In this document: positions 10,114-19,683 of the stretch, piece by piece | Numbering within the stretch: position 1 is the stretch's first letter | How the letters are laid out: each line of letters begins with the position of its first letter | Assembly (NCBI GenBank): GCA_002786355.1 | Contig: PGCO01000002.1 | Location: 124,001 to 188,000 of the forward strand | DNA from: Sediminibacterium sp. FEMGT703S | GTDB taxonomy: Bacteria; Bacteroidota; Bacteroidia; Chitinophagales; Chitinophagaceae | Reading direction: 5' to 3' | Length of the DNA stretch: 64,000 bases | Position numbers and translations under genes: made by a program | The notes under the pieces: generated by a model | Database searches by the model: none | The model's input: only the letters and a program-made list of their open reading frames with translations | What the model was told of the DNA's origin: nothing

Positions 10114-11217
10114 ATGGCTTTACAAGCAGGTATAGTAGGTCTTCCTAACGTTGGTAAATCAACCCTTTTTAATGCAGTAAGTAATAGTGCAAAAGCACAA
10201 GCAAGTAACTATCGTTTCTGCACCATTGAACCCAATGTAGGTTTAGTTGATGTACCAGATGAGCGTTTAACTAAGTTAGCAGAATTGGTTATACCCAATA
10301 AAGTGATTCCTACTCAAATGGAAATTGTAGACATTGCTGGATTGGTAAAAGGGGCTAGCAAAGGAGAAGGATTGGGTAATAAATTCCTGGGAAATATTAG
10401 AGAAGTAGACGCTATTATTCATGTCATTCGTTGTTTTGAAGACGAGAATGTTTTGCGTGAAGAGGGTGCCATTAACCCTGTTGCAGATAAAGAAATTATT
10501 GAAACAGAATTACAATTAAAAGATTTAGAAAGTGTAGAAAAGAAATTACAAAGAGTAGAGAAAATGGCTCGTGTAGGTTCTGACACTAAGGCTAAAGCAG
10601 AGTTTGAAATTTTACAACGTTGCCAGAACCATTTAATGGCGGGCAAAAGCATTCACTCTTTGGGTTTAAGCAAAGAAGACAAAGCAGCAGTGGCCGACTT
10701 GTTCTTATTAACCGACAAGCCTGTTTTATATGTTGCCAATGTAGACGAAGCATCAATGCACACCGGTAATGCTTTTTCTGAGCAATTAAAAAAAGCGGTT
10801 GAAGCAGAAGGTGCGCAAGTGATTGTAATGTGCAATAATATTGAAGCGCAAATTGCAGAAATGGACAATTCAGATGATAAGCAGATGTTCATGGAAGAAT
10901 ATAAAATGACTGAGCCAGCTTTAAATAGATTAATTCAGTCTGCTTATAAACTCTTGAACTTAGACACTTATTTTACTGCAGGTGTACAAGAAGTGCGCGC
11001 ATGGACAATCCATAAAGGATGGAAAGCCCCACAAGCGGCGAGTGTAATCCATACCGATTTTGAAAAAGGTTTTATTAAAGCAGAAGTAATTGCCTACGAA
11101 GATTTTGTGAAGTATGGTAGTGAAGCTGCTTGTAGAGACAATGGTAGATTACGCATAGAAGGTAAAGAGTATCTAGTAAAAGATGGAGACATCATGCACT
11201 TCCGATTCAACGTATAA
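10114..11217 (+). CDS. ychF: Redox-regulated ATPase/GTPase YchF (Obg family)
   Basis: I place the start at the ATG of MALQAGIVGLPNVGKST (10114), giving 367 residues, the normal YchF length; the longer frame from 10066 would run through the promoter box. G1 is GLPNVGKST, G3 is DIAGLVKGASKGEG, and the NxxE-type specificity motif YVANVDEAS explains the ATP preference of this family. The C-terminal TGS-like domain ends with VKDGDIMHFRF. YchF binds ribosomes and influences stress responses. It is followed after two bases by the FAD oxidoreductase gene, which probably shares its promoter. Confidence 0.97.
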   Translation: MALQAGIVGLPNVGKSTLFNAVSNSAKAQASNYRFCTIEPNVGLVDVPDERLTKLAELVIPNKVIPTQMEIVDIAGLVKGASKGEGLGNKFLGNIREVDAIIHVIRCFEDENVLREEGAINPVADKEIIETELQLKDLESVEKKLQRVEKMARVGSDTKAKAEFEILQRCQNHLMAGKSIHSLGLSKEDKAAVADLFLLTDKPVLYVANVDEASMHTGNAFSEQLKKAVEAEGAQVIVMCNNIEAQIAEMDNSDDKQMFMEEYKMTEPALNRLIQSAYKLLNLDTYFTAGVQEVRAWTIHKGWKAPQAASVIHTDFEKGFIKAEVIAYEDFVKYGSEAACRDNGRLRIEGKEYLVKDGDIMHFRFNV

Positions 11218-11219
11218 AT

Positions 11220-12353
11220 ATGTTATCGTTCTGGGAAAAAGACAGCTATTATGCCGATGCAGATATCGTGATCATCGGTGCGGGCCTAATGGGTCTTTGG
11301 TCTGCCTATGAATTAAAAAAAGCAGCTCCTTCCCTATCCATTACCATACTAGAAAAAAATGCAACCCCTTTAGGTGCTTCTACCCGCAATGCTGGTTTTG
11401 CATGCTTTGGTAGTTTAACCGAATTAATTAGTGACGAGTCTGCAATGGGCACTGCTGCTATGCTGTCGATTGTAGAAAGCCGTTTTAAAGGCATACAAAA
11501 AATTCGTGCAAATTTTTCGGATGAAGCTATTCAATACAATGCTTGTGGTGGTTTCGAAGCAATTCAAAACGATCATTCTACTGCATCCAATTTAGAAGCG
11601 CATATTCAATATTTGAATGAATTATTAGCACCTATTACTGGTAATCATCAAACTTTTTGTAATGCAACTAAGCAAATGAGTCGGTATGGAGTGAAAGGAT
11701 TTGATCATTTGGTTTACAATTCATTTGAAGCTGGCATTCACAGCGGTAAATTAGTGAATGAACTCACTAGCAAAGTATTGGCATTGGGCGTTCGCATTAT
11801 TAATGGTGTAGAAGTAAAGGGGTGGATTAGAACCGCCGAATCATTGGAGATAACGACCCAGTTTGGACAAACCATCAAAACCAAGCAGTTGATTGCCTGT
11901 ATGAATGGATTTACCCAAAACCTTTTACCTCAATTAAATATTCAACCAGCAAGAGGTCAAATACTCTTGACCAAACCCATTGAAGGGCTAAGCTTAAACG
12001 GTACTTTTCATTTTGATGAAGGGTTTTATTATTGGAGAAATATTGGCAACAGAATACTTATTGGTGGTGCTCGTAATTTGGATATTCCAGCCGAACAAAC
12101 CACTGATTTAGCTGGCTCTGAAAAAATCAGGAACCACTTAGCCCAATTTTTAGCCACTTATATTGACACAGATCAACCCATTGAAATAGAACAATACTGG
12201 AGCGGCATTATGGGCTTTACACCTAACAAAGAGCCCCTTTGTACTTGGGCCGAACCCAATATATTAGCAGTAATTGCTTGCAATGGAATGGGCGTGGCAC
12301 TTACTCCTATTGTAGCTGAAAAAGTTGCAGCCATGGTGCTAGCGAATGATTAA
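11220..12353 (+). CDS. FAD-dependent oxidoreductase (DAO/amine oxidoreductase family)
   Basis: 377 residues. The FAD-binding beta-alpha-beta motif is VIIGAGLMGLWSA near residue 20, followed by an ILEKNATPLGAS strand and the NAGFACFG loop typical of the glycine oxidase/D-amino-acid dehydrogenase/sarcosine oxidase group. Later come the ARGQILLT strand, FHFDEGFYYWR and the C-terminal GIMGFTPNKEPL and ACNGMGVALTP segments that close the FAD site. The substrate is probably an amino acid or N-methyl amine, but cannot be told from sequence. It starts two bases after ychF and is followed by a glutaminyl cyclase gene 20 bases on. Confidence 0.86.
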   Translation: MLSFWEKDSYYADADIVIIGAGLMGLWSAYELKKAAPSLSITILEKNATPLGASTRNAGFACFGSLTELISDESAMGTAAMLSIVESRFKGIQKIRANFSDEAIQYNACGGFEAIQNDHSTASNLEAHIQYLNELLAPITGNHQTFCNATKQMSRYGVKGFDHLVYNSFEAGIHSGKLVNELTSKVLALGVRIINGVEVKGWIRTAESLEITTQFGQTIKTKQLIACMNGFTQNLLPQLNIQPARGQILLTKPIEGLSLNGTFHFDEGFYYWRNIGNRILIGGARNLDIPAEQTTDLAGSEKIRNHLAQFLATYIDTDQPIEIEQYWSGIMGFTPNKEPLCTWAEPNILAVIACNGMGVALTPIVAEKVAAMVLAND

Positions 12354-12373
12354 CTTTATATTCAATTTCAACC

Positions 12374-13177
12374 ATGAGACAGCTATTTAATGTTTTGGTT
12401 TTATCAATGCTAATGATTGGATGCAACTCAAATGCAGAATCAGATAATGCGGAACAAAATAAAGTACAAACAGTACAAGTACCTTCGAATATTCCTTTTC
12501 AAGTATTGAATATATTTCCACATGATACATCTTCCTATACCCAAGGATTAATTTGGCATGAAGGAAAACTGTGGGAGGGCACTGGCTGGGAAACAGAAAG
12601 TAAATTATTGTTAACCGATCTTAAAACAGGAAAAGCAATCAAGTCGGTTAAACTTCCCGATAATGAATTTGGAGAAGGGATTACCATTTTAAATAACAAG
12701 ATTTATCAACTAACCTGGAAGGATCATAAAGTATATGTTTACGACCTCAAATCATTAAAACAAGAAAAGGTATTTGATTGGCCCTATGAGGGTTGGGGTA
12801 TTACAACTGATGGTAAGGCATTGCTTGTATCAACCGGTGGGAGCAACTTATATTGGGTAGATCCAGCTACCTTCAAAATCACCAAAACCTTAGGTGTTTC
12901 AGATAATAATGGATATGTGAGCAACCTAAATGAATTAGAATGGGTAAATGGTTTTATTTATGCCAATCAATACCTAACAGACTATATTCTAAAGATTGAC
13001 CCTTCTTCTGGTTCGGTTGTTGGAAGAATCAATTTAGCGGGTTTATTACAACAGAGCAATCAACTTATTGTAGAAAATACTGACGTATTAAATGGAATTG
13101 CATTCAATCCTACAACAGGGAACTTTTTAGTTACTGGTAAACGTTGGCCTGCCCTATACGAGCTAAAATTGAATTAA
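12374..13177 (+). CDS. Glutaminyl-peptide cyclotransferase (plant/bacterial beta-propeller type), lipoprotein
   Basis: 267 residues of the Glu_cyclase_2 family, a five-bladed propeller that converts N-terminal glutamine to pyroglutamate. The N-terminal blade shows the signature FPHDTSSYTQGL followed by EGKLWEGTGW; GEGITILNNKIYQLTW, GWGITTDGKALLVS and LNELEWVNGFIYAN mark the further blades, and DVLNGIAFNP with FLVTGKRWPALYE closes it. The N-terminus is a lipoprotein signal (MLMIGCNSN). In Bacteroidota such enzymes can act on exported proteins, including type IX cargo whose mature ends begin with Gln; a cargo pair lies at 34643-40139. The last four bases overlap the convergent methyltransferase gene. 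Confidence 0.92.
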   Translation: MRQLFNVLVLSMLMIGCNSNAESDNAEQNKVQTVQVPSNIPFQVLNIFPHDTSSYTQGLIWHEGKLWEGTGWETESKLLLTDLKTGKAIKSVKLPDNEFGEGITILNNKIYQLTWKDHKVYVYDLKSLKQEKVFDWPYEGWGITTDGKALLVSTGGSNLYWVDPATFKITKTLGVSDNNGYVSNLNELEWVNGFIYANQYLTDYILKIDPSSGSVVGRINLAGLLQQSNQLIVENTDVLNGIAFNPTTGNFLVTGKRWPALYELKLN

Positions 13178-14073
13178 TTCTTTTGTAAAATATAAATAAC
13201 AGAACTGCATTTATTAGGATTTGCTAATGCAGCCAAATTTGATTTGAAACCTTGCCAGAATGCAGCAAAATAGCGGGTGACCCCATTTTGGTACTGCTCA
13301 CTTAACATAGCAACATAAAAGGAATCAAACCACATTGCTTTGGTTGCTACAATTGAAAATCCATGCATACCAGCCAACTCCGCCATAGAAGCTGGGGAAA
13401 AATGGTATAAATGCCTAGGCACATCATAAGCTGCCCAATAGGAACCATAATTTGCTGCATCACCGGAAGTATAATTGGGCACTGCTATTACCAATTTTCC
13501 TCCTACTGGTAAAATGCGATGGAAGTTTTTCCAATACCCTTGTAAATCATGAACATGTTCTAATACATGCCACATGGTTATTACATCAAAATGTTGAGGA
13601 GTAAATAAATACAATTCATTAGGCAACAACAAGTCTATCCCATATTGCTTTTTAGCTTCCGCCCTTGCATTTGTATCAGGCTCCAAAGCAGTTGTATGCC
13701 AGCCTTGTCCTTTCATATTAGCTGCAAAAGCCCCTACACCAGCCCCAATATCTAATAATCTACCAGTAGATAAACCACTGTATTTTTTAATCAACCTAGC
13801 TTTTGACCCTAATGTGTAATTTCTTACCAAATGGTAAAGCTGATTAATAAATCCTTTCTTGGTATTTGAGTGAGAAATATAATTTTCAGATTGATAAAAT
13901 GGGCCAATCTGGTCAATTGTTGGTACATCTTGTGTAAATCTTAGACTGCACTGATTGCAATGCCAAATATCAAAATCTTCTTTACTAACCGTATGATCTT
14001 TTGCAGTTAATGCATATTGTATTTTATCGGAATGGCAACCTGGACAATGCGTGTAATGTAAGGGTGTAAACAT
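13174..14073 (-). CDS. Class I SAM-dependent methyltransferase with N-terminal zinc ribbon
   Basis: 299 residues. The N-terminus has two cysteine pairs, CPGC and CNQC, about 27 residues apart, forming a probable zinc ribbon. The methyltransferase domain follows: motif I is LLDIGAGVGAFA, then TTALEPD, ITMWHVLEHVHD and GGKLVIAVPNY, the Methyltransf_23 pattern. Such ribbon-methyltransferases often act in sugar or lipid tailoring, but nothing here fixes the substrate. The protein is soluble with no export signal. It lies 15 bases after the preceding HU-like gene start-side neighbour on the same strand and may be cotranscribed with the envelope genes. Confidence 0.82.
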   Translation of the reverse strand: MFTPLHYTHCPGCHSDKIQYALTAKDHTVSKEDFDIWHCNQCSLRFTQDVPTIDQIGPFYQSENYISHSNTKKGFINQLYHLVRNYTLGSKARLIKKYSGLSTGRLLDIGAGVGAFAANMKGQGWHTTALEPDTNARAEAKKQYGIDLLLPNELYLFTPQHFDVITMWHVLEHVHDLQGYWKNFHRILPVGGKLVIAVPNYTSGDAANYGSYWAAYDVPRHLYHFSPASMAELAGMHGFSIVATKAMWFDSFYVAMLSEQYQNGVTRYFAAFWQGFKSNLAALANPNKCSSVIYILQKN

Positions 14074-14088
14074 AAATCAAGAAAATCT

Positions 14089-14676
14089 TTAAACATAATA
14101 AAACAGCAATGCCCCTATTGCAATCATCAAAAGAATAACAGCATAAACCCACCAATTATCACCAGATATATTTTGACTATCTTTTCCTAATAATTCACGA
14201 ATATCTTCTTCTTCCTGTTGGGTAAAGTTCCGTTCTTCGTCTAGGTGATTTTTTTCTACATCATTTTTAAAGTGTGCTAGCCCTTCGCTTACTTTAACCT
14301 GAGGCATTAAATCTAAGAGATTTTTTTCAGGAGTAAAAAGGATATACCCATTGTTTTCTTTACGCAAAGTGCCCACTCCGGCTATATTAGCGCCTTCTGG
14401 TGTGGTTAAAGATGTTTTGATTTTATACACATAATCATGAAACAGTTTGATGGCAGTCATTTGATCCACACCCATTTCGTCGGATATAAAATCAAATAAA
14501 AACTTATCTGAGGCTGGCGTTTGTTCTTGCTTAAACTTGATAGCTGGAGCAGGAGCAAATAAAAAGCCATTGGTATTATCTAATTTGGCAGAATTAGATT
14601 CAATCACAAAGTTACCTAGGTCTGGAATACTTAATCTTTTATTCAGTACAAGGTATTTATGAAGGTATAGATACAT
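14089..14676 (-). CDS. HU-CCDC81-like domain protein with C-terminal membrane anchor
   Basis: 195 residues. The N-terminal part (LNKRLSIPDLGNFVIE, then FLFAPAPAIKFKQ) and the second module (AGVGTLRKENNGYILF) resemble the paired HU-like CCDC81 domains found in Bacteroidota SPOR-type envelope proteins. An acidic Glu-rich linker near residues 145-165 leads to a single hydrophobic helix at the very C-terminus (WWVYAVILLMIAIGALLFYYV spans the end). There is no SPOR domain here. A cytoplasmic domain tethered to the inner membrane by its tail is the likely topology. Role unknown; peptidoglycan or division-site organisation is a guess from the family. Confidence 0.75.
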   Translation of the reverse strand: MYLYLHKYLVLNKRLSIPDLGNFVIESNSAKLDNTNGFLFAPAPAIKFKQEQTPASDKFLFDFISDEMGVDQMTAIKLFHDYVYKIKTSLTTPEGANIAGVGTLRKENNGYILFTPEKNLLDLMPQVKVSEGLAHFKNDVEKNHLDEERNFTQQEEEDIRELLGKDSQNISGDNWWVYAVILLMIAIGALLFYYV

Positions 14677-14687
14677 GAAAATAGCGT

Positions 14688-16493
14688 TTATTGGAACGAA
14701 TATACAACTCCTCCCATAACATTAAAACCAAAAACAGGGTATTGGTTCCAACGCTGGTAAGTATTGTTAAAAAGATTGTTCATTTGAAGCCATAAATTTA
14801 GCTTTGGTAAAACGCCAAATTCAAAGCCCAAATTCATATCCAAAGCAGGCGAAAGTCTTCTAGCAGTAAAGGAAAATGAATCTTGATACAAAGAACCCGA
14901 GCGATAAAATAAATCGGCTTTTACCTGTAAATCGCCAATAGGTTTCCAAATCAATCCGGTGGTTGCTTCTAAAGGAATTAAACCAAACGCATCCGTTACA
15001 GCATCAAGTTTGCTAAACTTACTATAACTGGCACTGGCTAAAAGAGACAGCTTTTCTTGAAAGGTATAATTGATTTCTCCGCTTAATTTCAAGGCATTCA
15101 TATTGGTATATAAAATATCAAAAGCTTTGCCATCTCCCAATTGGTTAATGAAAACAGGTTGGTCCTTCATTTGCATCAAAGCCAGTTGGGCATTAAAAGA
15201 GAAATGATTGTTTGTACTACCATTCAAGCCAATATATTGCTCAATAGACCGGGTATTTCTAAGTTGGTTAGGTAAGGCAATCCATGGATTAAACTGAGCA
15301 AGCGAACGGAAACTATTTTTTTGAAAAGACCCTTTAAATCCTGCTTCTACAGATAAATTAGAATTGGGCATTCTAGAATTAAAGGTGAAATTGGGTAAAA
15401 GGTTAAATACACCATTATTCCAAGTAGGTTTTATACCAAGGTTCAATTTTACATTAGGCGTTTTAAGCAATATGCTAGGATCAATGCTGTACAAATTATT
15501 ATTAATAGCACTACTCAATGAACTTGGAGCACTTAATTTGGCTATATCTGCATTGGCAGTAATATTTATGCCAATCATTTTTCCAAAAGATTTTTCAATA
15601 GGTGCTTTTATAATGATATTATTTTCACCAGCATTATTGGTATTGGTAAAACGATTAAACTGAATGATAGGATGAAAATCAATACCCGATTGAGTAGTTT
15701 GTTTATTCTTTACTCCAACTTCTAAAGACAACCCATTATACACTAATTGTAATTCATCTTTGGGATAAACAAGCGTATTAGGCATGAAACCGTAGCGGTA
15801 TCTAGTTGTGCTATTAAATTTTGCATTAGAGGTCCATTCTAGGTTATTGTTGGTATTAATCACAGACAAAATATCTAGATCAAACTTGCTGAATTGCTGT
15901 GCGTATAATTTCCCTTTTGACCGAATAAAACTCGTTTGAACCTGTGTAATGGAATGCTTTCCATCACCAAAAGAGAAGCGTCCTTCCCCCATAAAAGAAC
16001 TTAAGTTTCCTGCACCTACTTTAACTCGCTGAGTGTTTTTCCAAACTTGAGGTGAATCAGGAGGCAATGCCAATGGCTTTAAAGGAATAGGCTGGTATAA
16101 AAAGAATAAATTAGAAGAAGGAACTTTATACGTTAATGGCAATCGAGTGGAATCAATGATACTTGTTGCCGCAGTAAAATTGATTTTGGCTGCATTTTGT
16201 AAAGATGGTTTAAAAGCAGAAGTAATTACAACAGTTCTAGTAACACCCGTATCTGAATTAGATGAATTAGCCACTGTATAAGACACAGACAAGTCATTTC
16301 CCTTAGCTGTTTTAAGCGTGGTTGACTCATTGCTTTTATTCGATTTTTTAGCTTTTACTTTCTTTTTTGTAACTTTTGTTTGTTTGGCTTTTTTCTTTTT
16401 GCTTTTACGCTGTTGCGCAAAAGTATCCATAGACCATCCCGTGAACAACAATAATATAATTAGTGCAATTTTCGTTTTCATAATACCCTTCAT
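14688..16493 (-). CDS. Outer-membrane beta-barrel protein (TonB-dependent receptor-like)
   Basis: 601 residues. A signal peptide (MKTKIALIILLLF, ending near TFAQ) is followed by a very Lys-rich stretch of about 30 residues (KSKKKKAKQTKVTKKK), then alternating-hydrophobic strands to the end, finishing in a barrel-closing strand NVMGGVVYSFQ. The C-terminal phrase LNLWLQMNNLFNNTYQRW is typical of TonB-dependent receptors, yet no plug domain is recognisable, so it may be a plugless barrel. A second ATG at 16481 is an equally good start. It begins five bases after the TPR gene, so the two surely form an operon. Function unknown; transport or assembly in the outer membrane is inferred. Confidence 0.72.
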   Translation of the reverse strand: MKGIMKTKIALIILLLFTGWSMDTFAQQRKSKKKKAKQTKVTKKKVKAKKSNKSNESTTLKTAKGNDLSVSYTVANSSNSDTGVTRTVVITSAFKPSLQNAAKINFTAATSIIDSTRLPLTYKVPSSNLFFLYQPIPLKPLALPPDSPQVWKNTQRVKVGAGNLSSFMGEGRFSFGDGKHSITQVQTSFIRSKGKLYAQQFSKFDLDILSVINTNNNLEWTSNAKFNSTTRYRYGFMPNTLVYPKDELQLVYNGLSLEVGVKNKQTTQSGIDFHPIIQFNRFTNTNNAGENNIIIKAPIEKSFGKMIGINITANADIAKLSAPSSLSSAINNNLYSIDPSILLKTPNVKLNLGIKPTWNNGVFNLLPNFTFNSRMPNSNLSVEAGFKGSFQKNSFRSLAQFNPWIALPNQLRNTRSIEQYIGLNGSTNNHFSFNAQLALMQMKDQPVFINQLGDGKAFDILYTNMNALKLSGEINYTFQEKLSLLASASYSKFSKLDAVTDAFGLIPLEATTGLIWKPIGDLQVKADLFYRSGSLYQDSFSFTARRLSPALDMNLGFEFGVLPKLNLWLQMNNLFNNTYQRWNQYPVFGFNVMGGVVYSFQ

Positions 16494-16498
16494 TTATA

Positions 16499-19400
16499 CT
16501 ATTGTACTTTATTATTTTTTTCTTTTTCGGCAATCACTATTGCTAGTTTAGCAGCAGCTTCTTTTTTAAGTTCATCCATTTCAGCGTTTTCTGCCACACT
16601 TTTAAATGTTGCTTCAGCATTGAAATAATCTTTTTGATTCAGATAAATGTCTCCCACTAATAGGTAACTTTTGGTTACCCAGTAAGTATAAGATCCATAC
16701 TTTTTAATCACTTCAAAAGAAGCTTTTTCAGCTTCATCTAATTTGCCCAATTGCAATAACAGTTCTGCAATACGATATTGTGACTCTGCAGTAATTTCAG
16801 ATTTACCCAATGTTAATAACGATTGATATCCTTGTAAAGCCTGCTGATTTTTTTTATTCAATTGATCATTCTTTGCAATAACAAAGCCTGCCATCAAACG
16901 ATCATCAGTAGCAATTCCTTTTTGCAGTAATAATTCAGCAGCATTAGGGCTTGCTTGCTCAAATTGCTGAGTTTTAAATTGGCAACGTAATAGGCCACGC
17001 ATTGCTTCCAATTTATTTTCTTGCTGAAGGGCAATTGTTTTTAACAGCAAATAGTAAGTTGCGGCATTTGTGTAATCTTGATAATCAAAATAATAAATCC
17101 TTCCCGCTTGCAAGGCAGCGCGTTCAGCATACTTATTAGGAGATAATGCAGCTACTGCCTTATAGTAATTTAACGCCTCTTTATTTTTTTTCTGGACTAA
17201 ATTAATTTCAGCCAAAAAGTAATTGGCTTCTACTGCATATTTCCCCTTTGAAAAATTTTCTATGTAGGCTTTAAAACCTGCTTCTGCACCAAGATTATCT
17301 TTCAACTCAAAACGAATCATTGCCGATTTATACGTTAATGAGTCTGCCTCATTTCCGGCAATCTTCTTTCCATTTGCTTCCATAAAACTGATAAACGCTA
17401 GTGGAGCTTGCTGGTCAATGAAGATATTTCGAATATACTCAACAGAAGATTCTGCCTCAGCACTATTGGGATATTTACTCACTAGCTCCTTAAATTGAGT
17501 GAGAGAAGCTTCATTATTATTCAAATTAAAATACGCAATCCCCATCTTTTGATAAGCAATAGGATAAAGTGCTGCCGCCTCCTTTTGATTCAGTAATGCC
17601 TGCAAAGGCGCAATCGCTTTTTCAAATGCTTCGTCCGCTAAATAGGTATTGGCTATTTCTAATCTGGCTTGAGCTATCAAATTTGATTGTGGATATATAT
17701 CTGGAATCGATTGTAATAATGATAGCTTTTGCAATTGATTATTTGTGGCACCAGCAATAATGGCTTTTTGATAAGTAGCATAATCTGCAGAAGTCCATTT
17801 TAATTGAATAATTTGGTCATATAAGTTAGTGGCTGCTCTATACTCCTTCAACATAAACCAACAATCAGCAGCTCTAATTACAGCATCTTTCTCTACATTA
17901 TTTAATGCAGACTGCGGGTTCTTATTTACCAATTCAAATTGTTCCTTGGCTGGTTTATAGAGTTCCTTTTTTAAATAGGCGTAGGCTAAATTATATCTGG
18001 CATTAATTGGGTTAACTTCTCCATTTCTCACTGGAGACTTTAGGTATTGAGATAAAAACTGAATAGCATCATCCATTTTACCAGCACGGTAACTCAACTC
18101 CCCTTTCCAAAAATAGACAAAAGGCAATTGTAGCGTATTATTAGGCGTAACCAATATTCTATCTAATAGTAATTCAGCTCCATCCAGTTTTTGATCATTA
18201 ATTAATTCAACAGTTCTACCATATAATAATCTGGGCAAAAGTGCAGTTGCATTTGCAGATTTATTAGGCAAGGATTCATATAATGTTAACGCATCTTTAA
18301 AGCTATTGGTATTTGCAAGTGTGCTAACTAATAACTCTTTGGCTTCATTTGTATAATCAGATCCTTTATAATTAGCTATAAATTGTTGAAACCCTTTAAC
18401 AGCAATATCAAAATACCCTAACTCATAAGAAAGTTTTGCATAGTGAAAACTAGAAACTTCTTTTTGTACTTTATTACTGTTATTGGCTGCGCAAAACTGA
18501 AAAGCATTTCTTGCATTCTGCAAATCATTGGTTTTCAAATAAGCGTCTGCTAATAAATACATACTATTCTGCTCTAAAGAGTCTAATGATCCCCCAATTT
18601 GTTTAAACCCTTGTATAGCTTTACTCCAATTTTTTGCTTCGTAATAACAATAAGACAATTCATATAAATCTTCTCTTCTAACTTTTTCACTAGCTGCAAC
18701 ATAAGCTTCCAAATAAGGAAGCGCCTTATCAAACGCTCTTTTTTCAAATAATAAGTGTCCAACTAATTGCTTTAACTGTAAATCGTAGTATTGACCATTT
18801 TTTTTAATAGCATTTTCTCCATATGTTAATGCTTTCTCTCTATTACCACTAAAATAATACAACTCTGTTAAGTAAAAGGGTACTACATTTTGATAATCGG
18901 GATGAGATTCAGCAATTAAAAAGCATTCAATGGCAGTATTATAGGCTTGATCATTAAAAGCCAAGAAGCCAAAATAATAATTTGCATCAACATAGTTTGG
19001 GTCTGCAGGCAATTGTCTGATTGCATTGAACAATGGCTTGGCTTTTGCAAAATCTTTATTTACAAAATAGGAATATGCCTGATGAAACTTCATTGTAGCA
19101 ATCTGACGATTGTTCAAATTGGCAATATTACATTTTGCGTAATATGCTAAAGCATCATTATACGCTTTTCTTTGGTAGTAATACTCTCCCAAATAAAAAG
19201 AAACCATTTGTGTATGTGCCAGATGATTGTCTAATGCAATAAATGTTTTAGCCATTTCTGTTGCTCCTTTTTCATCTAGCTGCAATCCACATACTATATA
19301 ATAGTATTGTGCATCTGCCATAATTTGAAAAGGCATATTGCTTTGTTTAATCCCATTATTAAATAATCTTTTAAAAATGGGGAAAGCCAAACTAAATTGA

Positions 19401-19531
19401 TCTTGTTGGTAAAATTGCTTTGCCGATTTAAAAGCTGCATCAGGATCAGACAATTCAAAAGTTTCCTGGGCTTCAATATTGGAAGAAAAAGCAAAAATGG
19501 CAAAAAATATGATCGTGAAATATTTAAACAT
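16499..19531 (-). CDS. Large secreted tetratricopeptide-repeat protein
   Basis: I place the start at 19531 (MFKYFTIIFFAIFAF), giving 1010 residues with a Sec signal ending near NIEAQ; the frame extends to 19588 but the upstream residues lack conservation cues. Almost the whole protein is TPR/Sel-like helical hairpins, for example FYLGEYYYQRKAYNDALAYY, YNLAYAYLKKELYKPAKEQFEL and YFLAEINLVQKKNKEALNYY. This is the layout of periplasmic TPR scaffolds such as BamD or YbgF but far longer. It is transcribed with the barrel and the HU-like gene, so a role in outer-membrane transport or assembly is likely. Specific function unknown. Confidence 0.8.
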   Translation of the reverse strand: MFKYFTIIFFAIFAFSSNIEAQETFELSDPDAAFKSAKQFYQQDQFSLAFPIFKRLFNNGIKQSNMPFQIMADAQYYYIVCGLQLDEKGATEMAKTFIALDNHLAHTQMVSFYLGEYYYQRKAYNDALAYYAKCNIANLNNRQIATMKFHQAYSYFVNKDFAKAKPLFNAIRQLPADPNYVDANYYFGFLAFNDQAYNTAIECFLIAESHPDYQNVVPFYLTELYYFSGNREKALTYGENAIKKNGQYYDLQLKQLVGHLLFEKRAFDKALPYLEAYVAASEKVRREDLYELSYCYYEAKNWSKAIQGFKQIGGSLDSLEQNSMYLLADAYLKTNDLQNARNAFQFCAANNSNKVQKEVSSFHYAKLSYELGYFDIAVKGFQQFIANYKGSDYTNEAKELLVSTLANTNSFKDALTLYESLPNKSANATALLPRLLYGRTVELINDQKLDGAELLLDRILVTPNNTLQLPFVYFWKGELSYRAGKMDDAIQFLSQYLKSPVRNGEVNPINARYNLAYAYLKKELYKPAKEQFELVNKNPQSALNNVEKDAVIRAADCWFMLKEYRAATNLYDQIIQLKWTSADYATYQKAIIAGATNNQLQKLSLLQSIPDIYPQSNLIAQARLEIANTYLADEAFEKAIAPLQALLNQKEAAALYPIAYQKMGIAYFNLNNNEASLTQFKELVSKYPNSAEAESSVEYIRNIFIDQQAPLAFISFMEANGKKIAGNEADSLTYKSAMIRFELKDNLGAEAGFKAYIENFSKGKYAVEANYFLAEINLVQKKNKEALNYYKAVAALSPNKYAERAALQAGRIYYFDYQDYTNAATYYLLLKTIALQQENKLEAMRGLLRCQFKTQQFEQASPNAAELLLQKGIATDDRLMAGFVIAKNDQLNKKNQQALQGYQSLLTLGKSEITAESQYRIAELLLQLGKLDEAEKASFEVIKKYGSYTYWVTKSYLLVGDIYLNQKDYFNAEATFKSVAENAEMDELKKEAAAKLAIVIAEKEKNNKVQ

Positions 19532-19634
19532 GGGAGGAATATATATTGCAAATATTTTTTTAATTATTGGTATTAAGTGGCAAAGCATTGTTAAAGATAA
19601 GCTGAGTGCTTGTTAAGCTTGTTTAAACATCGCA

Positions 19635-19667
19635 TTTGTGGAAAAACAGGATTAGGTTGTAAGTTTG
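19635..19667 (+). promoter_or_regulatory. Bacteroidota-type promoter for the thioesterase-cinA operon
   Basis: TTTG at 19635-19638, a 21-base spacer, and TAAGTTTG at 19660-19667 match the TTG / TAnnTTTG pattern. The box ends 16 bases before the thioesterase ATG, implying a very short leader. Confidence 0.65.
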
Positions 19668-19683
19668 TCAACAAATCGGAAAA

